NCBI GenBank assembly: GCA_034509495.1
Contig: CM067507.1
Span: forward strand, 13,693,642 to 13,757,641
From: Acestrorhynchus altus
Taxonomy: Eukaryota > Chordata > Actinopteri > Characiformes > Acestrorhynchidae
Length of the DNA stretch: 64,000 nt
Direction of reading: 5' to 3'
A program made the translations under genes and the position numbers. The notes under the pieces are model-generated. The model did no database searches. It was not told the DNA's origin and worked only from the letters and a program-made list of their open reading frames with translations. Positions 39,201 through 54,367 of this stretch are shown piece after piece (the first letter of the stretch is position 1; each line of letters begins with the position of its first letter).

Positions 39201-42200
39201 AGTGATGTGTGCTTTAAGTAAAGGAGAAAAGAAGAAGAAGAAGATGTCATTTTTAATGAAATTTTAATATGAAATGTCTATTTTTCCCACATACATTAGT
39301 ACCAAGCTAAAGTACAGCCCCACATGATAAGGTTAGTTTAAAACACAGTTCAACCTTTCAACAAAGCATTCCAAATAAACCATGACAGACATGTTTCATT
39401 TTAATTACATTTAAAGTGGTACATTTGAAGCTTTTTTTTGTCTTAAAGTTTGAATTTACTTTGATTTTTCAAATGTTCTGAGATTCTGGATTCCTGGTTT
39501 TCATGAGCTATAAGCCACACTGATCAAAAGTAAAACAAAAAAGGCTTTAAATCTCATCATGTAATGAATATAAAGTAGGACAGTTTGAACGCAACTGTGA
39601 TCACAAATGATCTTTTTAATGATATCCTAATTTTTTGAGATGAACAAGTAAATTCTTTGGAAGTTCCTGAAACACATTGTGGCAGTGAGGGGGCAGAGAC
39701 AAAGAACCAGCCCCTCTTCTGCGTCTGTAATGCGACACACCTGGAGCTGGTTATTGGGAAGGGCTCAGTTGCTCACACACGTTTGGGAGGTGAGAACACT
39801 ATACATTAAGAGTCCTGTTTCGAGTTATGTAGTAGCCTACAAGGAAAGTATTAAGAGCCTTTTGTTTATGTTTATTTGAGTATGGTGGGTTCTTGGTCTG
39901 TAAATAAAGGCCACTCTGGGTTGCTCAAGCTTGTGTCTGTGTTGCCTCTCTGGTGAGCTGAACACCTTGTTGCCGTGACCAAGCCCTGTCCCCCGTGGCG
40001 CGTGCCACCGCGCACTATAATTCAAATGCAAATAAAATACATAAAAAATGTATTTCGCTGATGCACTTGGTGGACAAAAATACATTTATGTTTGACACGT
40101 TGTATCCGGTTGAACTGCTGCTGGATACAAAGTTCATGTTTTAATTTGTGGCCGAGATGGGCAGGTTGCTTGTGTGAAAACATTATTAATCTGGTCCAAA
40201 TAATTATTAGTTTTTTATTTACCTATATAGTATCTCCATATATTACAAAATAAAGTTTTCACTCTTAAATTTCAATGAATTAAAAGTTCACAAACCTGAT
40301 ATATAGAGAACCCGCTACTGTGACTTCCATCTAAACTACAGTAATGTTCTGCAACACTCAAACAGATCTGCACGCTCAGAGAGTGTTTAGGGGAGTGTGT
40401 CCCCATTGGTAGGTTGATAGTCTAGAGGCTTGTTTCCTTGCTCCGGCCTCCCTGTGTGCCTCGTGTCCTTGTTGGTTTGAAATTAGGTAAGATATATGAC
40501 AGGACTCCTGGGATGGAAAGGGACTTGCAGGCCTGCGACTCAACAAACCCTGTTGCACTCACACAAATGGCCTCATTAAACACGCAGCTTCTAAAAATAG
40601 GCCGCTGTCCTCAAAGCACCTATAAACCAAACGGTTACGTCCAGTGGCACAGCTTTCAGCATGCTGTAACAACAAGTACCAGGTACTTTTTGGTACAGGT
40701 TGTTTTGCAAACATCACCAGTCTGTTTACACTAAAACTATTAGAACCTGCCATAACCAAATAATAAAAATATTTTAATATTAATACCATATTTTCCGGAC
40801 TATAAACCGCAACGGACTATAGGCCGCACCCACAAAGTAAAAAAAAACAAAAAAAAAAAAACTTGTAAAATAACATATGTAAGAAGAAAAAGCTGCACCT
40901 CATTATAAACCACATGGTTTAAAGTGTGGGGGAAAAAAGTAGCAGCTTATAGTCCAGAAAATACGGTAATTAAAATGCATCCACTTGCTGCTCTATGGAA
41001 TGCCACTGTCAAAATGATTTATTGTCATTATTATACCCTTACTGTCAATAATCTACCACTGGCATTCCATAACACAGTCTTTACTATTATTTGGTGTCTT
41101 ACCAAAATCAGGGCAGCTATATATATTAAGATTTTAAAAACTGCAGGATGCAGGTTCAAATCCCAGGTCACGTTGCTTGTCATCGGTAGCCAGAGTCCGC
41201 ACAAACAGAAATGGCCATGCGTTCTCTGGGTGGCTAGATGGCGCTCTTTAACCACACACCCAGTGTGATGCAGACCAGCTCAGATGTCTGATAGCTGTTG
41301 TATTTGAGCCGATGGACCTGACACTTTCATCTGAGATTGTTGGCCGCCCAGCAAAGATGCAATGAAGCAATTTGAAAACAGCTGGTAGCTGGTTTTACAT
41401 GTATCAGAGGAGGCATGTGCTTGTCTTCACCCTCCTAGTGCATGGAGCATGGTATATGTTGGGGGAGAGTCCTAACGAGGTTGGGTAGGTAAGAATTTTC
41501 CATGATCTAGTATGTCATCATTTAAATGATGTCCATTGAAGACTGGATTAATATAAATGATTAGATATGTATTGGAAAATGAGAACAGTACAATTCTTCC
41601 ATTTGTACCAAGCAAATAATAGCATGAAATGTGTGTTTCGTTTACTGTATGTGACCTTGCCTGTCCTGCATTGTGATGACGGTGCTAAAATGATATTCGA
41701 TGCAGCTCTACACATGATTACTAAATACACAGGTTCAGTTCACATCTGTGCACATTATTTCTTTACATTTTCTGCTGAAAACATATTGAAACAATGCCTG
41801 CTCCATTTCATTGTGATGTAACTTCACCAGGATATTTGTTTCCAACCGACACAAGAAAGAGTTACAGCTCAGAGTGTTTATTTTTGGGCAGGCTCCACAC
41901 AGCTGTGGCTGCCTGACTCTGTCATCTCTGCCTCTGCCTGCTTCGCAAACCACACACTTTTACACTTTACATAACAGATTAATGAATGAACATCTAAAGA
42001 TGCTGCACTATTTCTGACATATTATTTAGTATATTAGTGTGCAGTTTGGGTAGCAGCATACAGGAGTGTAATCTACATGTCAAATGATTTAATTTCTAAC
42101 TAATTTACTATTGTCTTTTCATATATCATCACTGTCAAATATATACAAAGCAAAATATTACAAAGAGTGGGCCAATGAAAATGCTCCAAAATGCCTCAAG

Positions 42201-45200
42201 AGCTATTTTATATGTAACCCTATATGAGTCCACATTATTCTTACACTTTTGATGGTGGTCCTTCATGTGGTTGCAAAACACAAATTACACTTCCTGATTG
42301 TAGGGAAAGCCAGAGCCAGAAATACCAATTCTTGCATAATGCTACTTTAAGCAACTGTTAAAGCTTATAGGCTGTTCATTAATCAATGTTAGATTTTTAG
42401 TCTTGTACATGTTCTCTTGCTTCCTACTAAACATTGCAAGCTGACCACCTGCTCCCATGCACACCATTAAAAATAAGCCCCATACCACCAGGTCTGGTGG
42501 TGGGTCCTGTGGGTCAGTCCTCTAATTAAATTGCCAAACAGGTTAAAGCACATTCTATGTTTGTTTCTTCAGTGCCTTAATCCCAGGCTCTCGTGTTGTA
42601 TCTATACTGATAATAGCTTTTGAAAGTGCTAACTGTTTTAGTACCATCCTGGCACACTACGTATTAACTGTGGGGGAGAACTGGACATTTTGTCTCATCA
42701 TCTCCACAATCCATAAAGACAGGATGCAACCGGTCCTATTAAATCAATCCATTTAACATCCCTTTCAATCGAAATCAACCTTATATAAAACATCTCCACA
42801 TATTTAGCTAGTACTCTTCATACAAGGGTTACAAATGCCCCAGCTGAACATCAAGTGTGTTCCATCAGATTCTATTTTTACAGCTGCCCATCAAATCAGC
42901 AATCTGTTAATATGAAACTATCATTTATAAAAACAGCAAAACAGAGCTGGTTCCAATCTTGTCCACAATATTCCTATCTGAACCTGGTGTGCAGCTCTTA
43001 TGGAAGTAGACAGTGTTTTGAGTGCTTTCTACATGTATTACCATTCTCTGCATCATAACGTATTCATCCGCAGTAAAAGCCACAACAAACTTCTCAGGAC
43101 AAAACAGGCCCTCAAATGGATTCAGAAATACACTGGCTAGACGCGTCCCTCCTATCCAACCAAGACGAGTGGACTTTGGAAAAACATCTAGGAAACGTGA
43201 CCTCAAAAGGCCTGGACATTATTTATTTAACAGTGTTCTACTTGAAAGCCAAAGTTTCCAGGTAACAACTGTGTTTTTAATTAATACTTTAATATATCTC
43301 TCTAACCATCTCCTATCTCAGTGTCATGCAAGGTAAGTAAGGCAGTTAATCTGCTGATTATTGGCTCCTTTAGTGAGACAGAGCGGTGTTTAATGTCTCA
43401 CTTGTTCAAGCTGAAAGGCATATTACAAGCCTCCTCCATCCCATTAAATATCAGCAGGAAAGAGCAAAGCCAGTCTATAGTAAAGCTAAAGTTCAGAATG
43501 GTGAACACTCTTCTTCTTCTCTTGCCACTGTCATGCAAAAAAGCTTGTATCTCCAAAATGGAGAAGGATATAGGGGAAGGATAAATCCTGTATGCTTCAA
43601 ATGATATTTTGAGCATTTCTATTGGTCCATTGCACATGAACATCTGACAGGATTTCAATAACAAATACTAGATTGTTTGGAGTTTGACAGCAATGTTAAA
43701 TAAGAGACCCAACATTAACAAATGTAAATAATTACTGCAATTACTTATGGCAAGGTACATGGTGCTGCCAAGCTTCTCAATCTTCTACACAGACTAATTC
43801 TAGCTAGCAATCACTATAGCACAGTGCTAAAACTAGCTGGCCAACGTAACTCCACTAAACCTTGTGTTTCATGGTGAAAACCAAGGAGCAGGGAATCAGC
43901 CCTTCCCCTGGTGATGTTCCTTCCTCTAGTTTTTACCTCTGATACAAATCTAATACCTTGACACCTTAATTAGCTAATCAAAGGCAATAATTAGACATAT
44001 AATGGAACAAACCGTGCTGAGGTTGGTCAAGACCACACAGCTGGGCATGTTCAATTCAAGAGACACAGAGCATGTTTAGACTCGCTTAAACATTGACCAG
44101 CATGACTAGATGGTTAGCAATATAGGAGTGGGAGGGTCATCTTACCCACCCAGGGAGTGAGGCCAGTAATATTATCCTGGATTCCCAACCATCATTGTCA
44201 AACTCGCAATCCCCCTGAAATAGGCTTTGATGGTGATGTCAATTGATGAGCTCATAAGTTTAGCTTTTTAAATGTGGGACCACTGTGATGATACACTGTG
44301 TTTGCTTCAGAAAAACTCAAACCTCAGGAAAGCGCTGTTGCCTCACAACAAGAAGGACCTGGGTTCGATCCCAGGGTGAGGGGACCTGGGAAGTTTCTGT
44401 GTGGAGTTTGCATGTTGTCCCCGTGTTCGTGTGGGTTTCCTCCGGGTACTCCGGTTTCCCCCACAGTCCAAAGACGTGCGGTAGGTGAATTGGTGCCTCT
44501 AAAGTGGCCCTGAGAGTGTGTGAGCCCTACGATGGACTGTCTAGCCCTGTCTAGGGTTGTTTCCTGCCCTTGCGCTCAGAGTTGCCGGCTGGGCACCGGC
44601 TACCCCGTGACCCTGTTCAGGACTAAGCGATTCAGAAAATGGATGGATAGATATTTTTCACCATGAAAATGTCTTCCAGCATCATGAGGTTTTCCCTTAT
44701 ACTGCCCATTCCTATTATGCTGACCCAATGAAGTACACTTTAACCTCTATTATGTTCTACCAAATTGAACCGTACATAGTACAACCAGGACACACACACA
44801 CAATATATATATACTGGAGTGTATTATTTTGCATGTTAGGAAGTCTGACACCACACCCCAATGTTCTGCCTCCTACTGCAGATAAATAGCACCCTCAGTG
44901 ACACAGATCCACCCCGGCAAAAAAGAGAACTGCAAATTACAGAGGCTGTGTCACACTGCCACAAACAACTTCACACCAACATGCACAGAGACAGACAGAC
45001 ACACACACACAAGCAAGCATCACATCCAAATGCCAACTTTAATCCCAGGCATTGAGCTGTGAATCTCAATCATGTGCTTGACGTGTGTGACCCTATAATA
45101 AAAATATACATTTCTAACCTTAAAATATTAAACACCATAACATGTTCATAAATAACCAGGAAATAATGAATAAGTGAGACTGAATCATTCTGGCTATTTT

Positions 45201-45743
45201 CAACATGACCGGATAAAACCACAAAACATCACTGGCACGAGTACATTTGTGTTTATAAATGTTAACGATCTCATTTTCTACAGAGCCCGTGATTGGCTAA
45301 CAATAACAGACTACACCTACAACCTTTTGCATTCAAACAAACTAAATTTAAAGAAGAACAAACAAAAAATGCCCTGACTTTGCAGTGTTGAAAGGAAATA
45401 TACGAAGATGAGCAGAGTGAAAGTAAACCATGTCTTCCTCTCTGTTCATTAATCATAGCTCTGTGCCTGCTGGGACTGTGTCACTAGCCTATTTATAGGA
45501 GCTGCTTTCTCACCCAATGTAGCCTACATGTAAGTATGAATCTTGTACAGTCAACATCTCATCATACCAGGGAAATGGACATCCATAAAGTAGAATACTG
45601 TACAGTACAAAACAAAGTTTACAAAAAAGTCTTATTAACAAACAAACAAACAAATAAATAAATAAATAACAGCTAAATTTGTCGCTTAGCGAGCTATCCA
45701 GGAACATTACACAGGTTGTTTTTACCCAAATAATTTAAACCTG

Positions 45744-45826
<83 letters not shown>

Positions 45827-48800
45827 CTTTTATTAAGTTCATCTAAATTAAAAACTGTGAGGCAACTCGCTACTTTACATAGCTGATGCTTTGCTGTTTT
45901 GTGTGCGAGCGTAAAACTCTTTTCCCAGTAACATGACGGCCATGTTGTGCCTCATCTTGGTGTCAAGGCTGTAAGAGAGTTACCATTTTTTAAATCTTGG
46001 CTGGTTGAATACTGCAGTCTTTACTCGAGCACTATCACAAGATTATAATTGACGGCAGATTAACAGAAGTCAATTAAGGAATTTAAAGTAAGCTATTCAA
46101 ACCTAGTGTATTTGAGTTGTTTTAACAGTGTTTCGTTTCTTAAGGACATTGAACTCAATTTCTAATCAGTTCAACAAAGCTTCATTTATTCAAGTTGAAT
46201 TTACTCTTAGATAAGTTTGGTGAACTTCTCAGGGTTAGCTGACTGGAAGCTATATATACTAAGGTATTTAAGCTGTAAGATATTAGCAAAGATAGAGTTT
46301 ACATTTATAGGCCATTTATTTACTATTTTTGTAGAAGATGAGGTTGAATATACATGCCACTACATTACTGTTGCATTTCCAGGTTCACGCTGAGCATGGC
46401 TGCTGCGTTGTGAGCTCCCTCTAGCTTCTGTAATTTTCCGTTGACTGTGCGCCTGTTTATCAGCACCCTCATCTATGCCTGACAAACACTTCTACAAATC
46501 AGACTGACAACCACTCACTACAAGCTGATCCTTTGTTTGTAAACACTGAAGGACCTCCATTCACCAGGGCCATGCATGCGCTGGAGACGCTGGAAAAGAG
46601 GCAGGAGAGTCGGTGTTCTGGTCAGGCTGAGATGGCAAACTTAACGTCCGCCTCTACCCAGCATACTACAGGCTAATGTACAGTCCCTGGACAACAAACT
46701 GGATGAACTTCAGGCATGAATCTCCTTCCAAAGAGAGACAAGGGACTGCTGTATTATCAAGGGAATGCTGTATTATCTGCCTCGTGGAGGAGACCTGGAC
46801 ATTGGTGGAGATCCCTAACCAAGCCATCAAACCTGCCAGGTTCTCTCTGAACTAAGGAGCTGACCAGAAAAAGTAAAGGAGGAGGTGTATGTTTTCTGAC
46901 CAACAATGCCTGGTGTAATCAAAGGAATGTACACTTTACTGAGTCCTTCTGTTCCCTGGACCTGGAATATCTGATCCTCTCGGGCAGACCAGTGTGGTTT
47001 CCCCGAGAGATTTTGGGGGTCGTAGGTGCCACTGTGTACATAAACCCACAGGCTGACACAGACCTGGCACTGAGGAAACTGTATGAGGCGATCAGTAAAC
47101 TGGTAACCACGCGCCCCAAGGCTGCATTCATTATTGTTTGGGACTTCAACGAAGCCAAACTGGAAGAACATTGCTCTGAAGTACTTCCAACACATCACGT
47201 GTACAACGGGTGACCACTGTTGCACCGAATAGAAAGCCCTTCCCTGACCTCCGTTCAGCAACAGGACTATTTTGATCTTGTGGACTGAGAGATGTTTTGT
47301 GATTCATCTAACAGCATTGATTCAGTCACTGGTTCATCACAAAGTACACAGAGGATGTTGTGTCCACAAACACAGCTCATGTTCAAACCAGTCAGACGTC
47401 ATGGCTCACGTACCACTGCTTTTAAGTCTGGGAACAGAGAGGTGTATAAAAAAGCCAGCTATGCTCTCTGTAAGACCATAAAAGCAGCAAAATATGACTA
47501 CAGAGACAAAGTGGAGTTTTGACACCAACAGTGTCAAAAGCACGTGGCAGGGGTTAAACATGATTACGGAATTCTCATTCCTTCTACACTTGTTTCAAAG
47601 CAAATCACAGTGAGCCCATGGAGAGAGCCATGTCCACTGCTGAGTCCAACCCACCCTTCATTCCTGCAGTTGATGTGTGCAGATCCTTCAAGCTTGGCAA
47701 CACCCGCAAAGCCACCGGCCCTGATGGAGTTCCAGGGCGTGTTTTTAAAGCGTGTGCAGATCAAATAGAAGGAGTCTGCACAGACATTTTAACACCTCTG
47801 TCTCCCTCTCAGTCATGCCAGCGTGTTTCAAACTAGTCACCATCATCCCCATTACGAAAACAGCCAACATCACTTGCTTTAATCACTGGCGTCCATTTGC
47901 TCTGACCTCGGACAGAAGCGAGTGATCTGAGAGGCTGGTCAGAGACTTCATCTGCTCCTTACTTCCTGCCACCCTGAACGCACTGCAATTTGCATACAGA
48001 CACAACAGATCAGATCCACTGACGATGCAATTGCCCTCATTCTGCACACTGCCCTCTCCCACCTGGACAAACCGAACACATACGTGAGAATGTGGACTAC
48101 AGCTCAACATTCAGCACCATCCTCCCCATGCGCCTCGACATGATCTTAGTCTGAACAGCTCTCTGTGCAGCTAGCTGGATCCTAAACTTCCTAATGGGCT
48201 GTAGGCAGGTGGTGAGGATGGACAGAAAAACATCTGCTCTGCTCACTGCTGAACTCCCTGTACACCCACAACCGCACAGCCAGACACAGCTCCAACGTCA
48301 TCAATAAATCTCCTGACGACACAACAATCATAGGCTCGGTCTCCAATGACAATGAGGCAGCCTACAGAGAGGAGCTGAGCCTTCTGAGACACTGGTGCCA
48401 GGAAAACAGCTTCTCTCTTAATGTGAGCAAGACCAAGGAGCTGATAGTGGACTTCAGGAAGCAGGACAGAGGGATCACTGGGACCACAATGGGACCACTG
48501 TGGAAAGGGTCAGCAGCATCAAGTCCCTTGGTGTTTACATCTCTGAGGAGCCACACAGGTGGTGAAGAAGGCACAACAGCACCTCTTCAACCTCATTAGG
48601 CTGAAAAGGTTTGGTTTGAATCCCTACATCCTGCGTATGTTCTACACCTGCACAGTGGAGAGCATCCTGATAGGCTGCATCCTCACCTGGTATGGAAACT
48701 GCCCAGCACATCACTGGGGTTCAGCTCCCAAACATTCTGGATTTATACACCAGCCGCTGTCAAAGAGATAATAATGGACTCCCAGAGGTAGGAGGTACAG

Positions 48801-51800
48801 AAGCATGAGGACCAGAACCAGGCGGTTCCGAGACAGCTTCTTATGCCAGGCCACCAGGCTAATCCAATCACAATTCATCTCACCTGCATCATCATACCAT
48901 ATAAACTCTTTCTACACCTGCACTTTACTCACTACTGGAGCAGCAGCTGATCAGTTACACTACAGCAACCAGTGAGCCTCCCACTGCACCAACCAACGTC
49001 TCCCACTACCTTCTCATACTACAGCTGTATCTAATTCTATACCCAGTGCAGGTACATATAATGCAAAGATTCTTTTATAGTTATGAACACAGAACATCTA
49101 CAGTGGTATAATGTATGTATTGTTTATGTGTTAATGTGTAACTACTCTATTAATACAACATATATATTGATATTTTTATACCCATTTTTATTTTCTTCTG
49201 TTGAAAGGGACTTGCAACTAAGTTTTCACTCATCGTTACACCTGTGTCATGTGATGTGAGAATCACAATTGATTGATTGATTGATTGATTGACGTAACTT
49301 CACAGTCAAACCTACACTTAACTGGCCCCTTCAATATGTTTAGAACGTACAGCATCAAACACTAAATAATTATCCTTAAATATTCACATTGTGCTCGTAT
49401 TGTATTGCATCATGGCACCACACATGAAGCTGCTTTTACAATGACACAGCTTTCGCACCATCATACACTTAATCGTACTTAATTACCATAACACCTCAAC
49501 TCGCCCACCTGTGTCTATTGAAAGCTTTGCTTGTCATTCAGCAGCCCAATCAAAATACTGTACAAGCTATCGTTTTTGTGAAACAACCTGAATACACATT
49601 TCCGAATAACTGACTTACCTGCAGCGACAAATGTTGAACCATAGAAGGATGTTCATCAGCAGGACATGGAAAGGGAAACAAAAAGGGAGACAATAACATG
49701 AGTGTTACATAAATGCTCAAAGACCATATCTCAATTCTTGCTGGCCTTGTGTTCAGACAATGTTCTTTTTGTGCTGCACAGTGAAAGGTACTAGGAGAGA
49801 AACATGGGCATGTTATGAAGGTTCAAAGGTTCAGAGTGAAGGACTATCGTGTTAAGCAGCTCCAGCACACCTTGGCAGTAAGAAAAGACAGCAGCGTGGT
49901 GATTGGAGTGTGGTAAGTAGACAAGAATGCGTCCCTGAAACACTGCAAACCAAGATGCATTCCGTTAGTATTGTACACCCTGCATCACACATGGTTAATT
50001 GGGACAGCCTGCCCTACATACACACAGAGCTTCGCTTGATAGCGATGCACCCTCAAAACACCCAAGCCAAACCAATCTAGCCAACTTTGAATGGAGCCTG
50101 ACAATATGGCATCCAGTTGGGGAATAGATGTGTTAGTGACGAGGTAAAGAGTCTAATCACCCAAGCCCAAATGCAGCCAAGCCCAGGCTTGGGATCCACA
50201 CAGTCATGCAATGAGTGGATCCATATTGTACACTCCAAAAACAAACCTTCCAGCATGGCAGGCAGAGCCACGGCATGCTCCTGGGGTTCAGCAAAGCTAG
50301 GGAAGAATGGCGGGGCAGCAGGGTTCAAACCAGAGTTTTGTGGAGAGGGCAGTTTTGCGTCAGGTGATGTAGGACTCTTTGAAGAGGATGAGCGGTTCTT
50401 CTTGCTCTGCTTTGATTTGTGTTCTTTCGCTGCTTTGCCTCTTGGTGAAGGTAATGGTGCTGGTTCTGGCACCAGCCCAGATGTTTCATAAGTGATGCCT
50501 TCCATGCTAGCGATGTCGAAGGGCTCACTGTGGTTGCTCAGGTGTGAGTCATTGACAGACCAGGCAGTTCCCGATGGTGAAAATGGTGGAGCCGAGATCA
50601 AGGCTTCCATAGATGACCCAAAAGCACCACTACCAGGAGTTGACATCAAGGGCTCAACCAAAGGTGCATCAGTCAAAACATGGGTGGCCACAGGTGGGCT
50701 GATGAAAGAGGGCTCCTGCTCAAACATGGCCTCCTCAAAGGGTCCCCCACCAGAAACAAATCCTTGTGTATCTTTCATTGGGGGAGCAAGAGGGTCAGAT
50801 TTAGCCAGTGCTATGGGGAGGGTAAATGCATCTTTGGTGCTTCCCAGATTAACACTGTCTGCTTTGCTTGTATGCAAATCAGGAAAGCCAGAGGAGACAG
50901 ACAAGGAGCCTGTGGGTGAAAAACCTGGGCCCTGACTATGAGATGCTGCAGAGAGAGCTGCAGGGCTAAGATCCAGTAGAATTGGAGGGGAAGTTGCTGT
51001 AAGCGAAAGCAGATCTTGGGTCAGTAATGATGGCATGACAGACCCATCAGGATAATCCTCTGTGATGCAGACCAGGTCCTGGCCACAGGCTTGAGCGTCT
51101 CCAGTTAGTGGAGAGGTTGTTAATTCCGCTCCGAAGTCCTGCACCATGGAGGCTGAGGCAGGCACAAAAGGCTCTGCGTTGATTGCCCACTCTTCTGGAA
51201 TCTTCTTGCGGCTTTTCCCCTTCTTGATCCTTCCTCCACCCCGGACAATATCCTCACGTTCCCAGCCTATGTCACGGTCCCGTTCCTTGCGTGGTGATGG
51301 ATGATGGGAGCCCTCAGGTAGAGAGATGTTCTCGCCCTGAATTTCATGGTGACCCTTACTTTCCACTGGGTCCCAGATGTCTTCCCTGGGCCTTCTTTTC
51401 TTCTTCTTCTTCTCTTTTTTACGATCAGATCCCTCATATTCTCGCTCATCTCCTTCCCCCAAACCACTATCCCTGTGGGGCCACTGGTTGTCAGGGGCAT
51501 CTTGTGCGCTCTCTGTCAGATGACTTGCATGACGACTGATGACGGTAGAAACACTGGGAGTGAAGGGCAGGTCAGAAGGAATGCCAGCTTCATCTGGCCA
51601 GAGGTCAGCAGACACACCTCATATGCAAACAGGGAATAAAAGTTAGAGGGAAACACTCTTCCTTTCATTTTACAAAATTGTTTCTCATACTTACAGTAAA
51701 TAATGTATTGCAAGCCTTAAGGTTACTGTGAACAGGATATATTTGAACCCAATTTTAAATATCATTGATCAAATAAGTGTAGATGTAAAAGAGTGAATTA

Positions 51801-54311
51801 TGTCTGATTTTTTTAAAAATAAAAACAAGTTTTCATTACAAAACATGTAAGTCTCTACATATTCAGCAGAAACACATCATTAACGGAGAGTAACAATGCT
51901 CCATTGTGCAGTGTGTTTGCATCACCCAAACTGCTTAGTAATGAGCCTGTTTACTTGTATGCTTTCATTCTTATCTGCAATATGTATGAAGATGTGTTTC
52001 TATAACATGGACGTAATGCAGTTCCATCTCTGTTCCCCATGCATAAACAAATTGACCACTGGATGCAATGCTAGACTGGCCTAGTTATCTTCTAGTTATA
52101 GTTCAAATCCACTCTTTAATGTCAAGAGGATATGGAGGGAACATGCTCCCCTGTGGGTCTGTCTTTTTGAGAAATGACACACTCAGAATAATAATTTGTT
52201 CTCATGGCAGGGACTGGGTGAGAGAGAATATCAGTGCCAAGTACTGTGGAACTTAGAAACCAAACTCGACAGCATCTTTTTTACTATATTAACATGCAGA
52301 AGTGAATATTCAAAACTTTTCTGGGTAACATTTGTAAATGTCAAAGTAACATGTGCCAAGTAATAATCTCATTACCGGGCACCTTATCCATACACGGATG
52401 GGCGATATGGACAAAAAATTAGCTCAATGGCAATATACGATACGATATATGATGTGAAAAAACTTGACACCCCATGAAACCCTTCTTTCATCCTTTTCAC
52501 TATATTTAAACTGAGATTTGATCATTTCTTTTTTTTTATATACAGCAAGCTCCCTCCATAGTGTGTACATGAGTGCGTGAATGGGGGTGGAGGGGAGCAG
52601 AGTAAAGGACGAGCTGAAAGCAGGGGATGGAGCAGAACAAAGGTTTCTGCAAGATTGAAACAAACAAATCCAGTGGCTTTCAGTTTAATGTTCTCAGGTG
52701 GCATGTGCACTTATAAAACTACCTTATTTACTTACCGTAGTACACATAGTAACTGTGTGTACTATGCATTTGACTGACCTCTCTACCATGATGAATCAGT
52801 ATTTAACGTTCCTTCATGCTAAAAGTCTGACAATGTAGGATACGGAAAAGGTAGTTGTCAGTAATATGGGGGAAAAAAAAGATAGATAAATAAATAAATA
52901 AATAAATAAACGTGATACCAAAAACACTGTGAAAACAAGCACTTTTGTATGTTAATGTTTAAATTTGGCATAAAGCATCAGGCCTCATGTGCCTCCTAAA
53001 ACATCCACAAGGGCTGCATTCGAAACTGTACACAAGCAAACTTATAAGTGCTTAAAAAATGCACTACCACTAACAAAGCGCATTGTGTGTGGTTTAAGAC
53101 AGAACAAAAATGGCACAGAAGAAAAGTATGTTGATCAAAATGAGAGAATTGAAAAGGAACAATGCCACATTTCAACCCTTGCAGAGAGAGAGGTGTCAAG
53201 GCTGCAGTCTTCAAATTCAAATTTCAATTCAAAAAATTGAAAATGTCTCAAACTGCTCTATACAGCAGAGAAACAGGACCTGAAGCTTATGGCTGAAAAA
53301 TGAAATGCACAAAATTTTATGGAAGCCAACATGGAGAATTAATGACATACATGTACATGTCAAATGCATTTTTAAACCAGTAAGCAAACAATACACAAAA
53401 CTCATGAAACAAAGTATTTTGCAATAAATGATGTGATTCTAAAATCAATGGCATAATTCTGATCATTTTTGTGATTTTATTACTTTCACACATTTTCTAT
53501 TGTAGTTTAGGAAGAAACCTAATAGCAAATGAAGCTTGATCATTTACAAATTCAAGTGTCAATTAAAAGCGTCTACACATCTACCAAATGCTCTTAGGTC
53601 TGCAAAACAGTCAGACGGGACACTGCGGTCTCCATTTGACCCTGAGGCCTTTCATGTGCTGACTGTTACACACCTGCTGAACATCCTCCGTCACTCACCA
53701 AACATAGATCAGCATTTTAACTCTGCACACACAGACCAGCAAGCAAGCTTGTGTGTGATCTATGCCACCAACAGTGGCACAACACTGGACCTCAGCTGTA
53801 CTGCACTATGCCATGCAGATGTGGCCATTAATGACCCCTGGGAGACTGACATGGACGGTACATTAGTAAAGCACTGGCTCTGAAGATAAGCTGATGTTTG
53901 TATGAACCCTAAGGAGTGTCACTGCCTGTGTCTGGATATATTGCCCCACAGTGGCAAAGAAAGGTCACTGCATGTGTCCTCTGTCCAGTGTAGCTGGATT
54001 TGTTCAGAGGATAAGCCTGACAGGGGGGGTCTCCTGCTGTAATCCCATAATCCTCTGTAAAGTCCAAACCTCATCAGTGTAGCTGGGGGAGCACTGGGGG
54101 AAATGACTGCATATTAGGGCTAGAGAATCTGCCACAAACACTATTTGGCAGATGGCAGGGTCGTAATATTCACTTGTCACACACATAAAGTCATATTATC
54201 ATAACGACATGGAGGTCAAACATCAGTCTGAATCAGTATCTATCAGATGTGGCTGTGATTTTGCAGCATTTGAAAAGAAGTGATGCAGAAGGAGTGTGTG
54301 TTGTGCTGTTA

Positions 54312-54367
<56 letters not shown>

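Larger units (their letters stand above)
30451..50246 (-). other. map4: Large map4 intron interval
   Basis: Nearly 20 kb without a supported exon. It contains (AT)n at 33123-33198, LINE 3' ends near 33225-33419 and 35999-36160, RFX-like motifs at 34389-34401 and 38607-38649, a putative solo LTR (39678-40009), a MITE (40784-40968), two SINE-like repeats (41138-41495, 44318-44651), (TA)n at 45746-45826 and a decayed LINE (46400-49293). The section 36.5-39.2 kb looks mostly free of repeats. Confidence 0.65.

Noticed and set aside
44325..44400. tRNA-like sequence with a B box
   Set aside because: It has a B box but no convincing cloverleaf, and it is joined to the body and tail of a SINE-like repeat.
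46827..47261. 144-residue frame on the - strand
   Set aside because: It is antisense of the LINE endonuclease region, whose + strand fragments match the family.
53536..53883. 115-residue frame on the + strand
   Set aside because: It has no recognisable motif, no splice context and lies in a map4 intron on the opposite strand; kept only as a chance open frame.
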